DNA of 64,000 bases. Origin: an uncultured Draconibacterium sp. (GTDB lineage Bacteria; Bacteroidota; Bacteroidia; Bacteroidales; Prolixibacteraceae). The position numbers and the translations under genes are program-made. Shown here one piece after another: positions 26,666 to 36,047 of the stretch. The notes beneath the pieces were generated by a model. That model saw nothing but the letters and a program-made list of their open reading frames with translations, ran no database searches and was not told where the DNA came from. The stretch covers positions 1,281,001 through 1,345,000 of the forward strand of contig NZ_OY776414.1 in the NCBI RefSeq assembly GCF_963675585.1. The letters run 5' to 3'. Position 1 is the first letter of the stretch, and the number at the start of each line of letters is the position of its first letter.

Positions 26666-29644
26666 ATGCGACTGATTGTTTTATTGTTCATATTCATCGG
26701 TATCTGGAATTATTCTCCGGCTTCAAATAACCTGGTCTCTCAGTCGGCAAGAGATATTCCGCTTATAGCTTCGGTGGATGTTGTTATTGTTGGCGGGACA
26801 ACAGCTGCCGTATCTGCAGCAGTGGAGGCATCTTCGCATGGAGCATGCGTATTTTTAATTGCTCCCAGACTTTATTTGGGCGAAGATATGTGTGCTACTT
26901 TGCGTTTGAAGGTTGCTGAAGATTGTATACTTAAAACCAATCTTGAAGAACAGCTTTTTTCAAATGAGCTAGAAATAACTCCTTTAAAAGTGAAAGCTAC
27001 TTTAAACCATGCATTGCTCGATGCCAACGTGAATTTTGTTTTTGGATCTTTCGCTACTGATATTTTATGGGATGAAAACCACATCCCGTCGGGAGTTATA
27101 ATTGTAAACCGTGCAGGCAGACAGGCAATTGCTGCCAAAACAATTATTGATGCCACGCCACAAGCCTGGGTATGCAAAATGGCAGGAGCAAAATCAAACG
27201 ATGCAACTATTTCGGAAATAGAATTTGAAAGAACTCTTATTATGCCGGGTTTAAAAAAGGATGAGCCTTTATATGTCAGAAGGAAATTAACCATTCCGAT
27301 GAACGATTTAACCTTTCCGTCGTTTGCAAAAGCCGAACAAATTGCCAGAAAAGAAACATACTCCGAAGTTCAGTTACGGGCTTCCGAGTCCTTGTTTTTT
27401 ATTCCACCAAATCCAATTGTTTGTAACAAGAATGTAACTGAATGGACCGAAAATTCTGAAACAACGCTTGAGTTTTTTCAGCCCAAAGGTTTTAACAACC
27501 TCTATGTATTATCCGGAAGTGCAGGAATTCCAAGAGAAGTTGCTAAAGATTTGTTGCAACCGGCAGCACTTTGCAGCATTGGTGAAAAAATAGGTGAAGC
27601 AGCTTCAAATTCATCAATAGAGAAAATTTTCGCTACCAAATTCTTTTTACACAATAAAGCGGTTGCAACAACAGAACTGGGCGATGTAAAAGAAATTCTA
27701 ACCGGACTTCGACCGATTCACGAAAATGAAAACGTAGTTAGACTTCAGGAAAGTTCAGTGCCTGTTATCTCCGATTACGAAGTTGTTGTTGTTGGAGGCG
27801 GTACTTCGGGTGCTCCTGCAGCTATTGCGGCAGCCCGAATGGGAATGAAAGTGCTGGTAGTTGAATTTCAGGAAGGACTGGGCGGTGTTGGCACCCTTGG
27901 ATTAATTGGGAAACCCTGGTATGGCCGGAAGGTAGGTTTTGCCGCTGAAGTTCCTTTTCCGCAAGAAAACATTGAACCTAAAATGGAATGGTATCGCTCA
28001 GAACTTGAGAAAGCAGGAGGTGATATTTGGCTTGGCACTCTTGGATGCGGGGCTTATGTTGACGGAAATAAAGTAAAAGGTGCAGTTGTAGCAACCCCAG
28101 CAGGCAGAGTGGTTGTTAAAGCAAAAGTTGTTATCGATGCAACAGGAAATGCAGATGTGGCAATTGCTGCGGGCGCTCAATACATGTACGGCGAAATTGA
28201 AAAGGGCGACATTGCTTTGCAGGGCACTGGATTGTCTTCAAGATCAATTGTGGGAAACTACCTAAATACGGATTATCTGCTTGTGAATGAAATGGACATG
28301 ACTGATGTTTGGCGCACTTTAGTAAGTGTTCAGCAAACAAAGTTTTCGGAAGGCGAATTCGATGCAGGTACCTTAATTCAGAGCAGGGAGCGCCACCGTG
28401 TTGTTGGCGATTTTGTATTGCACTACCTCGATCAAATTACCGGTCGAACTTTCCCCGATGCCATTGTTTTTTCCCAAAGCGATTACGATTCGCATGGTTA
28501 CCCCAGTTCCGATTATTTTGCATTGTTGCCACACGACAGCATTTCGCGCAAACAAAACCATCCTGCGCCGGGAGGAACCTGTTACACGCCATTTCGTTGT
28601 TTGCTTCCCAAAGGTTTGGATGGTATTTTAGTTACCGGACTTGGTATTAGCATGGAGCGGGATGCGTCGGCAATGATTCGGATGCAACTTGATCTGGCCA
28701 ACCAGGGATATGCTGCAGGTATGGCCTCTGCGATTGCAGTTTCTGAAGATAAAAGTTTAAGAGAAATCGACATTAAAGAACTTCAGAAATACCTAGTTGA
28801 AAAAGGGAACTTACCCGAAGAGGTTCTTTCTCAAAAAGACTCTTATCCATTTTCGCGTCAAATCGTTCAACAGGCAGTTATCGACTACGGAAAGGCAAGC
28901 AATCCGGAACAGGCAGGGAAACCACTGGCAATAATTCTGACACACCAAGAGACAGCTATCCCGCTTGTAAAAACAGCATTTTTAAATGTACAAGGAAAAC
29001 AGAAACTACAATATGCCCAGGTTTTGGGCATGTGCGGAGAAAAGGATGGTGTGGAAATTATGATTGATGAACTTAGGAATATTAAAACCTGGGATGAAAA
29101 AATTTTCCAGGGAAGTTTGGCCGATTTTGCTCATTTACCCACACCGGTTGATGCGCTCATTCTGGCCTTGGGAAATTCCGGCGACGAAAGGGCTATTCCC
29201 GTTCTGATAGATTTAGTTGAAAAGCTGGATTCGGGAGTGACACTTTCTCATTTTCGTTCTGTTGCGCTTGCTTTGGAAAAATTTGCTTGCCGCGAAGCGG
29301 CCGAACCACTGGCTCAACTTCTTCAAAAAGAAGGAATGTCTGGTTTTGCCATGGCAAATATTGAACAAGCTTCAACTCAATTAGGCAACGACGGGAAAGG
29401 TCCGAATCCGGTGAGAAATGCTTCATCGGATAAAAGAACAAAGGCACTGCGTGAAATTGTTTTGGCCAGAGCCTTATATAAATGTGGCGATTACAACAAC
29501 ATTGGTGAAACCACATTAAAAAGTTACCGGAATGATATGCGTGGTTTATTTGCACAACATGCAAAAATGGTGCTGGAAGCAAACGAAAGAATACTGGAAA
29601 CAGGTTCCAATAAAACAAATAAATTTAAAGGCAAAATTGAATAA
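26666..29644 (+). CDS. Exported double-module FAD-dependent oxidoreductase with HEAT-like tail
   Basis: 992 residues. A Sec-type signal without twin arginines covers about residues 1-20. A first dinucleotide-binding module begins at about 37 (VDVVIVGGTTAAVSAAVEA, a weakened GxGxxG) with LYLGEDMCATLRLK after it. A second, better conserved one begins at about 372 (YEVVVVGGGTSGAPAAIAA), with GLGGVGTLGLIGKPW and the closing FAD motif LVTGLGISMERDASAMIRMQ near residue 660. Residues from about 780 to 900 look like HEAT helices (ALGNSGDERAIPVLIDLVEKL). It belongs to the FAD_oxidored (PF12831-like) group. It is a paralogue of the protein at 32913 and is followed 96 bp later by a related smaller flavoprotein. 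Reaction and substrate are unknown. Confidence 0.85.
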   Translation: MRLIVLLFIFIGIWNYSPASNNLVSQSARDIPLIASVDVVIVGGTTAAVSAAVEASSHGACVFLIAPRLYLGEDMCATLRLKVAEDCILKTNLEEQLFSNELEITPLKVKATLNHALLDANVNFVFGSFATDILWDENHIPSGVIIVNRAGRQAIAAKTIIDATPQAWVCKMAGAKSNDATISEIEFERTLIMPGLKKDEPLYVRRKLTIPMNDLTFPSFAKAEQIARKETYSEVQLRASESLFFIPPNPIVCNKNVTEWTENSETTLEFFQPKGFNNLYVLSGSAGIPREVAKDLLQPAALCSIGEKIGEAASNSSIEKIFATKFFLHNKAVATTELGDVKEILTGLRPIHENENVVRLQESSVPVISDYEVVVVGGGTSGAPAAIAAARMGMKVLVVEFQEGLGGVGTLGLIGKPWYGRKVGFAAEVPFPQENIEPKMEWYRSELEKAGGDIWLGTLGCGAYVDGNKVKGAVVATPAGRVVVKAKVVIDATGNADVAIAAGAQYMYGEIEKGDIALQGTGLSSRSIVGNYLNTDYLLVNEMDMTDVWRTLVSVQQTKFSEGEFDAGTLIQSRERHRVVGDFVLHYLDQITGRTFPDAIVFSQSDYDSHGYPSSDYFALLPHDSISRKQNHPAPGGTCYTPFRCLLPKGLDGILVTGLGISMERDASAMIRMQLDLANQGYAAGMASAIAVSEDKSLREIDIKELQKYLVEKGNLPEEVLSQKDSYPFSRQIVQQAVIDYGKASNPEQAGKPLAIILTHQETAIPLVKTAFLNVQGKQKLQYAQVLGMCGEKDGVEIMIDELRNIKTWDEKIFQGSLADFAHLPTPVDALILALGNSGDERAIPVLIDLVEKLDSGVTLSHFRSVALALEKFACREAAEPLAQLLQKEGMSGFAMANIEQASTQLGNDGKGPNPVRNASSDKRTKALREIVLARALYKCGDYNNIGETTLKSYRNDMRGLFAQHAKMVLEANERILETGSNKTNKFKGKIE

Positions 29645-29740
29645 AAGAGATACTTGTATATTTCCGGGCAATTTTTAACTAAACCAATAGTACATTTATA
29701 CAATAAATTATATTATACATTTAATAATCTACCTAAAAAT

Positions 29741-31408
29741 ATGAATCTCATACTTAGATATTTTAAAGGCGTTTTGCTGATAATAACCGCAGGAATGATC
29801 ATATGGGGATGCCAGTCTGCTATACAAGCAGAAAATGAATTCAGTGCGGATGTTATCATTTATGGTGGAACGTCGTCGTCTGTAATGGCTGCGGTAGAAG
29901 TCGCACAAGCAGGAAAATCGGTAATAGTGGTTTCTCCCGACAAGCATTTAGGAGGATTAACTTCGTGTGGACTGGGATACACCGATACCGGAGATAAATC
30001 AACCATTGGAGGTTTGTCGCGCGAATTTTATCACCGCGTGTGGCTGCATTATAATGATTCTTCGGCCTGGATCTGGCAAAAGCATTCAGAATATGGCAAT
30101 AAAGGTCAGGGCACAGTAGCTATGGATGGCGAAAACCGCACCATGTGGATTTTTGAACCTCACGTAGCCGAACAGGTTTTTGAAGATTTTGCAAAAGAAA
30201 ACAAGCTTACCATTTATCGTGATGAATGGCTGAACCGAGAAAAGGGTGTTGAAAAGAACAATGGAAAAATAACAGCATTCAAAACGCTTTCGGGAAAGAC
30301 ATTTAAAGGAAAAATATTTATTGATGCCACTTACGAAGGCGATTTAATGGCTGCGGCCGAAATAAGTTACCACGTTGGCCGCGAGAGCACTTCTACTTAT
30401 GGAGAAGAGTGGAATGGTGTTCAAACGGGCGTTTTACATCATCAGCACTGGTTCAGAGCAAAAATCTCACCTTACAAAATTCCGGGAGATCCATCCGGCG
30501 GACTGGTTACAGGTGTGTCAGCCGAAGCGCCCGGAGAATATGGTGCTGCCGATGATAAAATTCAGGCATATTGTTTTCGAATGTGTATGACAAACCACCC
30601 TGAAAACCGTGTTCCTTTCCCAAAACCTGATAATTACAATGCTGACAATTACGAATTGTTGCTTCGGGTGTTTGAAAGCGGCCGGAAAGACTGGTTTAAC
30701 AAGTTTGATGCAATTCCGAACAAAAAAACAGATACCAACAATCACGGGCCTTTTAGCAGCGATTACATTGGTATGAACTACGAATATCCGGAAGCAGGTT
30801 ACGAAAAGCGCAAAGAAATTATTCAGCAACACAAAGATTATCAAATGGGATTGCTTTGGTTTGTTGCCAATGATCCGCGGGTACCGGAAGATATTCGCAC
30901 CCAAATGGCTACCTGGGGGCTGGCAAAAGATGAATTTACTGAAAGTGAAAACTGGCCACATCAGATTTATGTTCGTGAAGCCCGGCGTTTGATAGGTGAA
31001 TATGTAACCACAGAAAATGATGTATTGCTAAAACGTGAGGTTCCGCGTCCGGTTGGAATGGGGTCTTATGCAATGGATTCTCACAATGTTCAGCGTTACA
31101 TCACGCCTGAAGGTTATGTGCAGAATGAAGGTGATATCGGCGTTTCTCCTCCGGGACCGTATTCCATTTCATACGGTTCAATTGTTCCGCAAAAAACGGA
31201 ATGTCAGAATCTGCTGGTTCCGGTTTGCGTATCGAGTAGCCACATTGCATTTGGTTCAATTCGTATGGAACCGGTGTTTATGATTCTTGGACAATCTGCT
31301 GCTGTTGCGGCTTGCATGGCAATCGATAAAGATGTGGCTGTTCAGGACATTGATTATTCTGATTTAGAAAAGGAACTCGTAAATCGAAAACAAATTTTAA
31401 CCAGATAA
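29741..31408 (+). CDS. FAD-dependent oxidoreductase lipoprotein
   Basis: 555 residues from the ATG at 29741. The frame reaches up to 29654 through a TTG, but only the ATG gives a proper lipoprotein signal (ending in IWGC, Cys24). A single FAD_oxidored-type module starts at about residue 36 with ADVIIYGGTSSSVMAAVEVAQ, followed by DKHLGGLTSCGLGYTDTG and the FIDATYEGDLMAAA strand. The closing segment has FGSIRMEPVFMILGQSAAVAACMA. The family is common in Bacteroidota and planctomycete catabolic loci, usually without a tested substrate. It lies between a larger flavoprotein and a CstA-like carrier, 22 bp from the latter, which supports one operon. Confidence 0.88.
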   Translation: MNLILRYFKGVLLIITAGMIIWGCQSAIQAENEFSADVIIYGGTSSSVMAAVEVAQAGKSVIVVSPDKHLGGLTSCGLGYTDTGDKSTIGGLSREFYHRVWLHYNDSSAWIWQKHSEYGNKGQGTVAMDGENRTMWIFEPHVAEQVFEDFAKENKLTIYRDEWLNREKGVEKNNGKITAFKTLSGKTFKGKIFIDATYEGDLMAAAEISYHVGRESTSTYGEEWNGVQTGVLHHQHWFRAKISPYKIPGDPSGGLVTGVSAEAPGEYGAADDKIQAYCFRMCMTNHPENRVPFPKPDNYNADNYELLLRVFESGRKDWFNKFDAIPNKKTDTNNHGPFSSDYIGMNYEYPEAGYEKRKEIIQQHKDYQMGLLWFVANDPRVPEDIRTQMATWGLAKDEFTESENWPHQIYVREARRLIGEYVTTENDVLLKREVPRPVGMGSYAMDSHNVQRYITPEGYVQNEGDIGVSPPGPYSISYGSIVPQKTECQNLLVPVCVSSSHIAFGSIRMEPVFMILGQSAAVAACMAIDKDVAVQDIDYSDLEKELVNRKQILTR

Positions 31409-31430
31409 TAAACGATTTAAGCACTTAACA

Positions 31431-32873
31431 ATGATTACATTTTTCGCAGGACTGCTAACACTGATTTTAGGGTACATTTTTTACTCCCGGTTTATCGAAC
31501 GTTTTGCTGATGTTGATGGAACCCGCAAAACTCCGGCATTTACCATGAAAGATGGTGTTGATTACGTGCCTTTAAAATGGTGGAAGATTTTTTTGATTCA
31601 GTTTTTGAACATTGCAGGATTGGGTCCAATTTTTGGCGCTATTGCCGGAGCTATGTGGGGGCCGGTTGCTTTTCTGTGGATTGTGTTAGGATCTATATTT
31701 GCCGGAGCAGTTCACGATTATTTTTCAGGAATGCTATCCATAAAACACAAAGGACTTAGCATAACCGAAATTGTTGGTATTTACCTTGGAACCGGAACGA
31801 AACAGTTCATGAGAGGTTTTACTGTGATTCTGATGGTGTTGGTAGGTGCAGTTTTTATTATGGGCCCGGCAAAAATTCTGGCTGGTTTAACTCCCAATTT
31901 TGCATCGGTAAGTTTTTGGGTATGGATTGTTTTTGTTTATTACCTGCTTGCAACAATGTTGCCCATCGATAAAATAATCGGGCGGGTTTATCCGGTTTTC
32001 GGATTATCACTGCTTTTTATGGCTGTAGGTTTAATTATTGCACTCTTTGTAAAAGGATATCACATTCCGGAATTAAATTTGACCAACTTGCGCAATTTTC
32101 ATGCGAACAGTGATAAGTTTCCAATATTTCCCATGCTATTTATTACGATTGCCTGTGGTGCAATTTCCGGATTTCATGCTACTCAGTCGCCATTAATGGC
32201 ACGTTGTTTAACCAACGAAACATACGGCCGGCGCGTTTTTTACGGAGCCATGATTTCAGAGGGTATAGTGGCATTGATTTGGGCGGCCATTAGTATGAGC
32301 TTTTTTGGAGGAATTCGCGAATTGAATGAAACGATGGTTGCCAACGGAGGAAATGCCGCTGTAATTGTAAACGACATATCGAATTCTCTTTTGGGAAGAC
32401 TAGGCGGTGTGCTGGCATTACTGGGTGTTGTGGCAGCTCCGATTACTTCCGGTGATACTGCATTTCGTAGTGCAAGACTTATTGTAGCCGATTTTATGAA
32501 TTACAATCAGGGACCAATAAAAAACAGGTTGTTTGTTAGCATCCCTCTTTTTGCCATTGGTTTCCTTTTAACACAAATCGATTTCAGCATTATTTGGAGA
32601 TATTTTGCCTGGTCGAATCAAACACTGGCAATGATTGTATTATGGACGATTACAGTATTTCTGGTTCAGCAAAGAAAAAACTACTGGATTACTTTGCTTC
32701 CGGCAGTATTTATGACCGCTGTAACCACTACTTATTTACTCTTTGCACCAGAAGGATTTTCGCTTCCCAAGAGTATCTCCTATCCTATTGGTGCTTTAAT
32801 AACTGTATTTGCGCTGGGTATGTTTATTGTTTACAAACGAAAACATTCAGCACAACTAATTGCTAAAACGTAA
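31431..32873 (+). CDS. CstA-like (carbon starvation protein family) membrane transporter
   Basis: 480 residues, all membrane, with roughly 13 hydrophobic segments. CstA family motifs are present: the N-terminal RKTPAFTMKDGVDYVPLKWW, LNIAGLGPIFGAIAGAMWGP, AVHDYFSGMLSIKHKG, and further in FHATQSPLMARCLTNE and APITSGDTAFRSARLIV. It is shorter than E. coli CstA (about 700 residues) and lacks the extra C-terminal part. Known members move peptides or pyruvate. Here it sits inside a flavoprotein operon, so it may carry the small product of those enzymes across the inner membrane, which is inference. Confidence 0.93.
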   Translation: MITFFAGLLTLILGYIFYSRFIERFADVDGTRKTPAFTMKDGVDYVPLKWWKIFLIQFLNIAGLGPIFGAIAGAMWGPVAFLWIVLGSIFAGAVHDYFSGMLSIKHKGLSITEIVGIYLGTGTKQFMRGFTVILMVLVGAVFIMGPAKILAGLTPNFASVSFWVWIVFVYYLLATMLPIDKIIGRVYPVFGLSLLFMAVGLIIALFVKGYHIPELNLTNLRNFHANSDKFPIFPMLFITIACGAISGFHATQSPLMARCLTNETYGRRVFYGAMISEGIVALIWAAISMSFFGGIRELNETMVANGGNAAVIVNDISNSLLGRLGGVLALLGVVAAPITSGDTAFRSARLIVADFMNYNQGPIKNRLFVSIPLFAIGFLLTQIDFSIIWRYFAWSNQTLAMIVLWTITVFLVQQRKNYWITLLPAVFMTAVTTTYLLFAPEGFSLPKSISYPIGALITVFALGMFIVYKRKHSAQLIAKT

Positions 32874-32912
32874 AATATTTATATTTAGAAAAATACCTTG
32901 ACCAACTAAATA

Positions 32913-35900
32913 ATGAAACGACGAAACTTTATAAAAACCACTGCGGCCGGATCTGCAGTGATATTTACATCCGGAGCATGGGCTTTTAATGCCCCGGGCC
33001 TGGATTCTAAAAAATTTGGATGGCAATCGAAACGTGGAATTCCGGTAGCTTATAATGTTGATGTGGTTGTGATCGGAGGTTCTACCGCCGGAGTTGCAGC
33101 TGCTGTTGAAGCTTCCAGAGAAGGAGCATCAGTGTTTTTACTGGCACAGGAGCCGTATCTTGGCGAAGATGTTTCAGGAACCTTCCGTTTATGGGCCAAA
33201 GATACATCCATTCAAAAAACAGAGCTGGGGAATGCCATCTGGGCCGATGGTTTGCCCTCGCAACTGAAAGTAAAAAAGACGCTTGACAATGCACTTATCG
33301 ATAACAAGGTAAATTTTTTGTATTCGTGTTTTGCCACCGATATTTTAACGGATAAAGAAGGAGCTCCGGCAGGAATTATAATGGCGAACCGCTCGGGAAG
33401 ACAGGCCATTATTGCCAAAACAATTATTGATGCTACTCCGCGTGCACTAGTAGCTCGTATGGCTGGGGCACAATTTGGTGATTATCCGTCAGGAAAGCAG
33501 AATTTTAAATTTACAGTTGTCGGGAATCAGGTGAAATCGGGGATTGATTTTGCCGGAAAAATCAAGGAGGAACCGGTTTTGATTCATCCTTCGGGTGTTG
33601 TAAACGGTGAAGGTTCATCTAAAAACATTGAATACAATGCCATTGAATATACCTTGCAAATTGAAATGAAAGATGGCAGTTGGTCATCGTTTGCCAATGC
33701 CGAGCAGGTGGCCCGCGATCTTACCTGGGATGCTGACCAGGTAGAATCTTCTGACTTACTTTTTCAAAATCCACCGGACAAGCTGGTTGGACAAAAGCGT
33801 TGGACTAACGAAGAAGTAGATTTGGAAAAGATTAACTTGAAGGTATTTCAGTCACGAAAAATTGACAACGTATTTGTTTTGAGCGGAAGTGCCAATTTAA
33901 GCGACAAGGCTTCAGACACACTGTTAGAACCGGGTAAAATGATTCGGATTGGTGAGCGAATTGGCTCCAGCGCAGCCATTCTTGCCAGCGGATTGAGCAA
34001 GCCGGAAAATCCAAAAGTGCTTGGAAATGCTTCTGCAAGTATCGAAAATGGTAATGTTGGAGAACTGCTTGAAGGCTTACGTCCTTCGTTAAACATGGGC
34101 GAAATTGTTTCAGAGGAAACCACTCTTCCTGTTCTGGCTAAATATGATGTAGTTGTATTGGGAGGCGGCACTGCAGGTGCTCCTGCCGGTGTTGGAGCAG
34201 CCCAACACGGAGCCAAAACACTGGTAATTGATTACATGCACGGTTTGGGAGGAATGGGAACATTAGGCATGATCGGGAAATATTACCACGGTTACCGCGA
34301 AGGATACACCAATGTAGTTGACCGCGGAGTAAAAGATATGGGCCCCGACAATCCGCGTAAAAAAGATAAACTTGAATGGTGGGTATTCGACTGGAAAACA
34401 GAATATTTTAGAAAAGAAATAAGGAAATATGGCGGTGAGATTTGGTTTGGAGTTATCGGTTGCGGTGCCTATGTTGAAAATGGCCAGGTAAAAGGCGTGG
34501 TTGTGGCAACTCCCGAAGGCAAAGGAATTGTGTTGGGACATACTGTAATTGATTCAACAGGAAGTGCCGATACCGCCGTTGCAGCAGGTGCCAGCTATCA
34601 TTTTACCGACGGAAATTCAGTGGCTGTTCAGGGCGCCGGTTTCCCGCACAAAAATCCGGAAGATTTTTACAACAACAGCGACTGGACTTTTATTAATGAT
34701 TCAGACATGCTGGATGTTTGGCGTGCCATGGTAGTTGCAAAAGACAAGTACGAGGGAGAATACGATATTGGTAAAATTCCGCAAACCCGCGAAAGAAGAA
34801 GAATGGTAGGCGACTTCACCATTTCTGTACTTGATGTGTACAATGGCAGAAAACATCCCGATTCCATTTCGCTACATAAAAGTTCGTTCGACACACATGG
34901 GTTCACCGAAGATCCGTTTTTCTCGTTAAAACCGCCTGAACACAGTGGTGTAGATGTTTATGCCTATGTACCTTTCAGGGCATTATTGCCCAAAGGTTTA
35001 GAGGGTATTGCGGTTACAGGTTTGGGTGCCAGTGCCGATCGCGATGCAATGCCGGTAATTCGTATGCAACCTTGTCTGCAAAATCAGGGATATGCGGTTG
35101 GATGGGCTGCTGCGCGTGCTTCAAAAAACAATCAAAGAATTAGAAATATTGATGTAAAATCGCTTCAAAAAGAACTGATCAAACTGGGTAGTTTGCCCGA
35201 AAATGTTCTTAGCGATGTGGATAATTATCCTCCCCCGTTTGAAAAAATACAGGAGGCTTCCAAAACTGTGGTAAATAACCTGGAGGGACTTGAAACCATT
35301 CTTTGGGATAAAGAAAGAGGAATTGTAGCACTTACCGATCAGTTTCATTTTAGCACGAAAGAGGAAGACAAGCTGGTGTATGCGCGGATTTTAGGAATAC
35401 TCGGTGTAGCTGATGGATGGCAGGAATTAATAAAAGCCATTGATTCCTACGAAGATTGGGATGAAGGTTGGAATTTTACGGGTATGGGCCAGTTCGGAAA
35501 AAGTATTAGCTACCTCGACAGTCTGATAATTGCAGCTGGCCGGACAAAACATGCTGAAGCGCTGCCTTCCATTTTCAAGCTGATGAAAAAGTTAACGCCC
35601 GAAAGTGAATTTTCTCATTTTCGTGCGGTAGCAATTGCACTTGAAACCATTGCCGATGAAGAGGCTGCAGAGCCGCTTTTCAATTTATTAGAATTGCCTG
35701 GAGTGCGCGGGCATAGTATGTCGGACATTGAAACGGCCAAAAAACTGGAGCCCAAATTTCAGAACGATGTTAGCACGCGAAATAACTCACTTCGTGAATT
35801 GATTTTAAGCCGTGCACTGTATCGTTGCGGCGACTTTAACGGAGTTGGAAATCAAATTCTAAACGATTATTCGAAAGATTTACGCGGACATTATTACAGG

Positions 35901-35960
35901 CATTCAAGCGGTGTTTTGGAAATGTATTCGAAACCAAAAGAAAAGAAAGTTGTATTGTAA
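32913..35960 (+). CDS. Tat-type exported double-module FAD-dependent oxidoreductase with HEAT-like tail
   Basis: 1015 residues. The N-terminus MKRRNFIKTTAAGSAVIF is a Tat-like signal, unlike the Sec-type one of its paralogue at 26666. The first module begins at about 48 (YNVDVVVIGGSTAGVAAAVEA) and the second at about 411 (YDVVVLGGGTAGAPAGVGAA), with GLGGMGTLGMIGKYYHG and the closing GLGASADRDAMPVIRMQP. The C-terminal 200 residues contain HEAT-like helices. Shared blocks such as GRQAIxAKTIIDATP and LPKGLxGIxVTGLG show clear common ancestry with the 992-residue protein. It closes the operon, 39 bp after the CstA-like gene. The substrate is unknown. Confidence 0.87.
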   Translation: MKRRNFIKTTAAGSAVIFTSGAWAFNAPGLDSKKFGWQSKRGIPVAYNVDVVVIGGSTAGVAAAVEASREGASVFLLAQEPYLGEDVSGTFRLWAKDTSIQKTELGNAIWADGLPSQLKVKKTLDNALIDNKVNFLYSCFATDILTDKEGAPAGIIMANRSGRQAIIAKTIIDATPRALVARMAGAQFGDYPSGKQNFKFTVVGNQVKSGIDFAGKIKEEPVLIHPSGVVNGEGSSKNIEYNAIEYTLQIEMKDGSWSSFANAEQVARDLTWDADQVESSDLLFQNPPDKLVGQKRWTNEEVDLEKINLKVFQSRKIDNVFVLSGSANLSDKASDTLLEPGKMIRIGERIGSSAAILASGLSKPENPKVLGNASASIENGNVGELLEGLRPSLNMGEIVSEETTLPVLAKYDVVVLGGGTAGAPAGVGAAQHGAKTLVIDYMHGLGGMGTLGMIGKYYHGYREGYTNVVDRGVKDMGPDNPRKKDKLEWWVFDWKTEYFRKEIRKYGGEIWFGVIGCGAYVENGQVKGVVVATPEGKGIVLGHTVIDSTGSADTAVAAGASYHFTDGNSVAVQGAGFPHKNPEDFYNNSDWTFINDSDMLDVWRAMVVAKDKYEGEYDIGKIPQTRERRRMVGDFTISVLDVYNGRKHPDSISLHKSSFDTHGFTEDPFFSLKPPEHSGVDVYAYVPFRALLPKGLEGIAVTGLGASADRDAMPVIRMQPCLQNQGYAVGWAAARASKNNQRIRNIDVKSLQKELIKLGSLPENVLSDVDNYPPPFEKIQEASKTVVNNLEGLETILWDKERGIVALTDQFHFSTKEEDKLVYARILGILGVADGWQELIKAIDSYEDWDEGWNFTGMGQFGKSISYLDSLIIAAGRTKHAEALPSIFKLMKKLTPESEFSHFRAVAIALETIADEEAAEPLFNLLELPGVRGHSMSDIETAKKLEPKFQNDVSTRNNSLRELILSRALYRCGDFNGVGNQILNDYSKDLRGHYYRHSSGVLEMYSKPKEKKVVL

Positions 35961-35993
35961 ATAGATAATTTGATAGTTAGTTAGATCAAAAAG

Positions 35994-36028
35994 AATGCAT
36001 CCCAAATTTACTTTGCGGGTGCATTTTT
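35994..36028. terminator. Terminator between convergent genes
   Basis: AATGCATCC (35994-36002) pairs with GGTGCATT (36018-36025) with one bulge, flanked by an A-run upstream and a T-run downstream. It can serve both the flavoprotein operon and the convergent MFS gene, whose stop codon is at 36048. Confidence 0.6.
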
Positions 36029-36047
36029 CTTTTCCTATTTGAAGTAT

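Noticed and set aside
29654-29740. N-terminal extension of the flavoprotein from a TTG
   Set aside because: The ATG at 29741 gives a proper lipoprotein signal; the extension does not.
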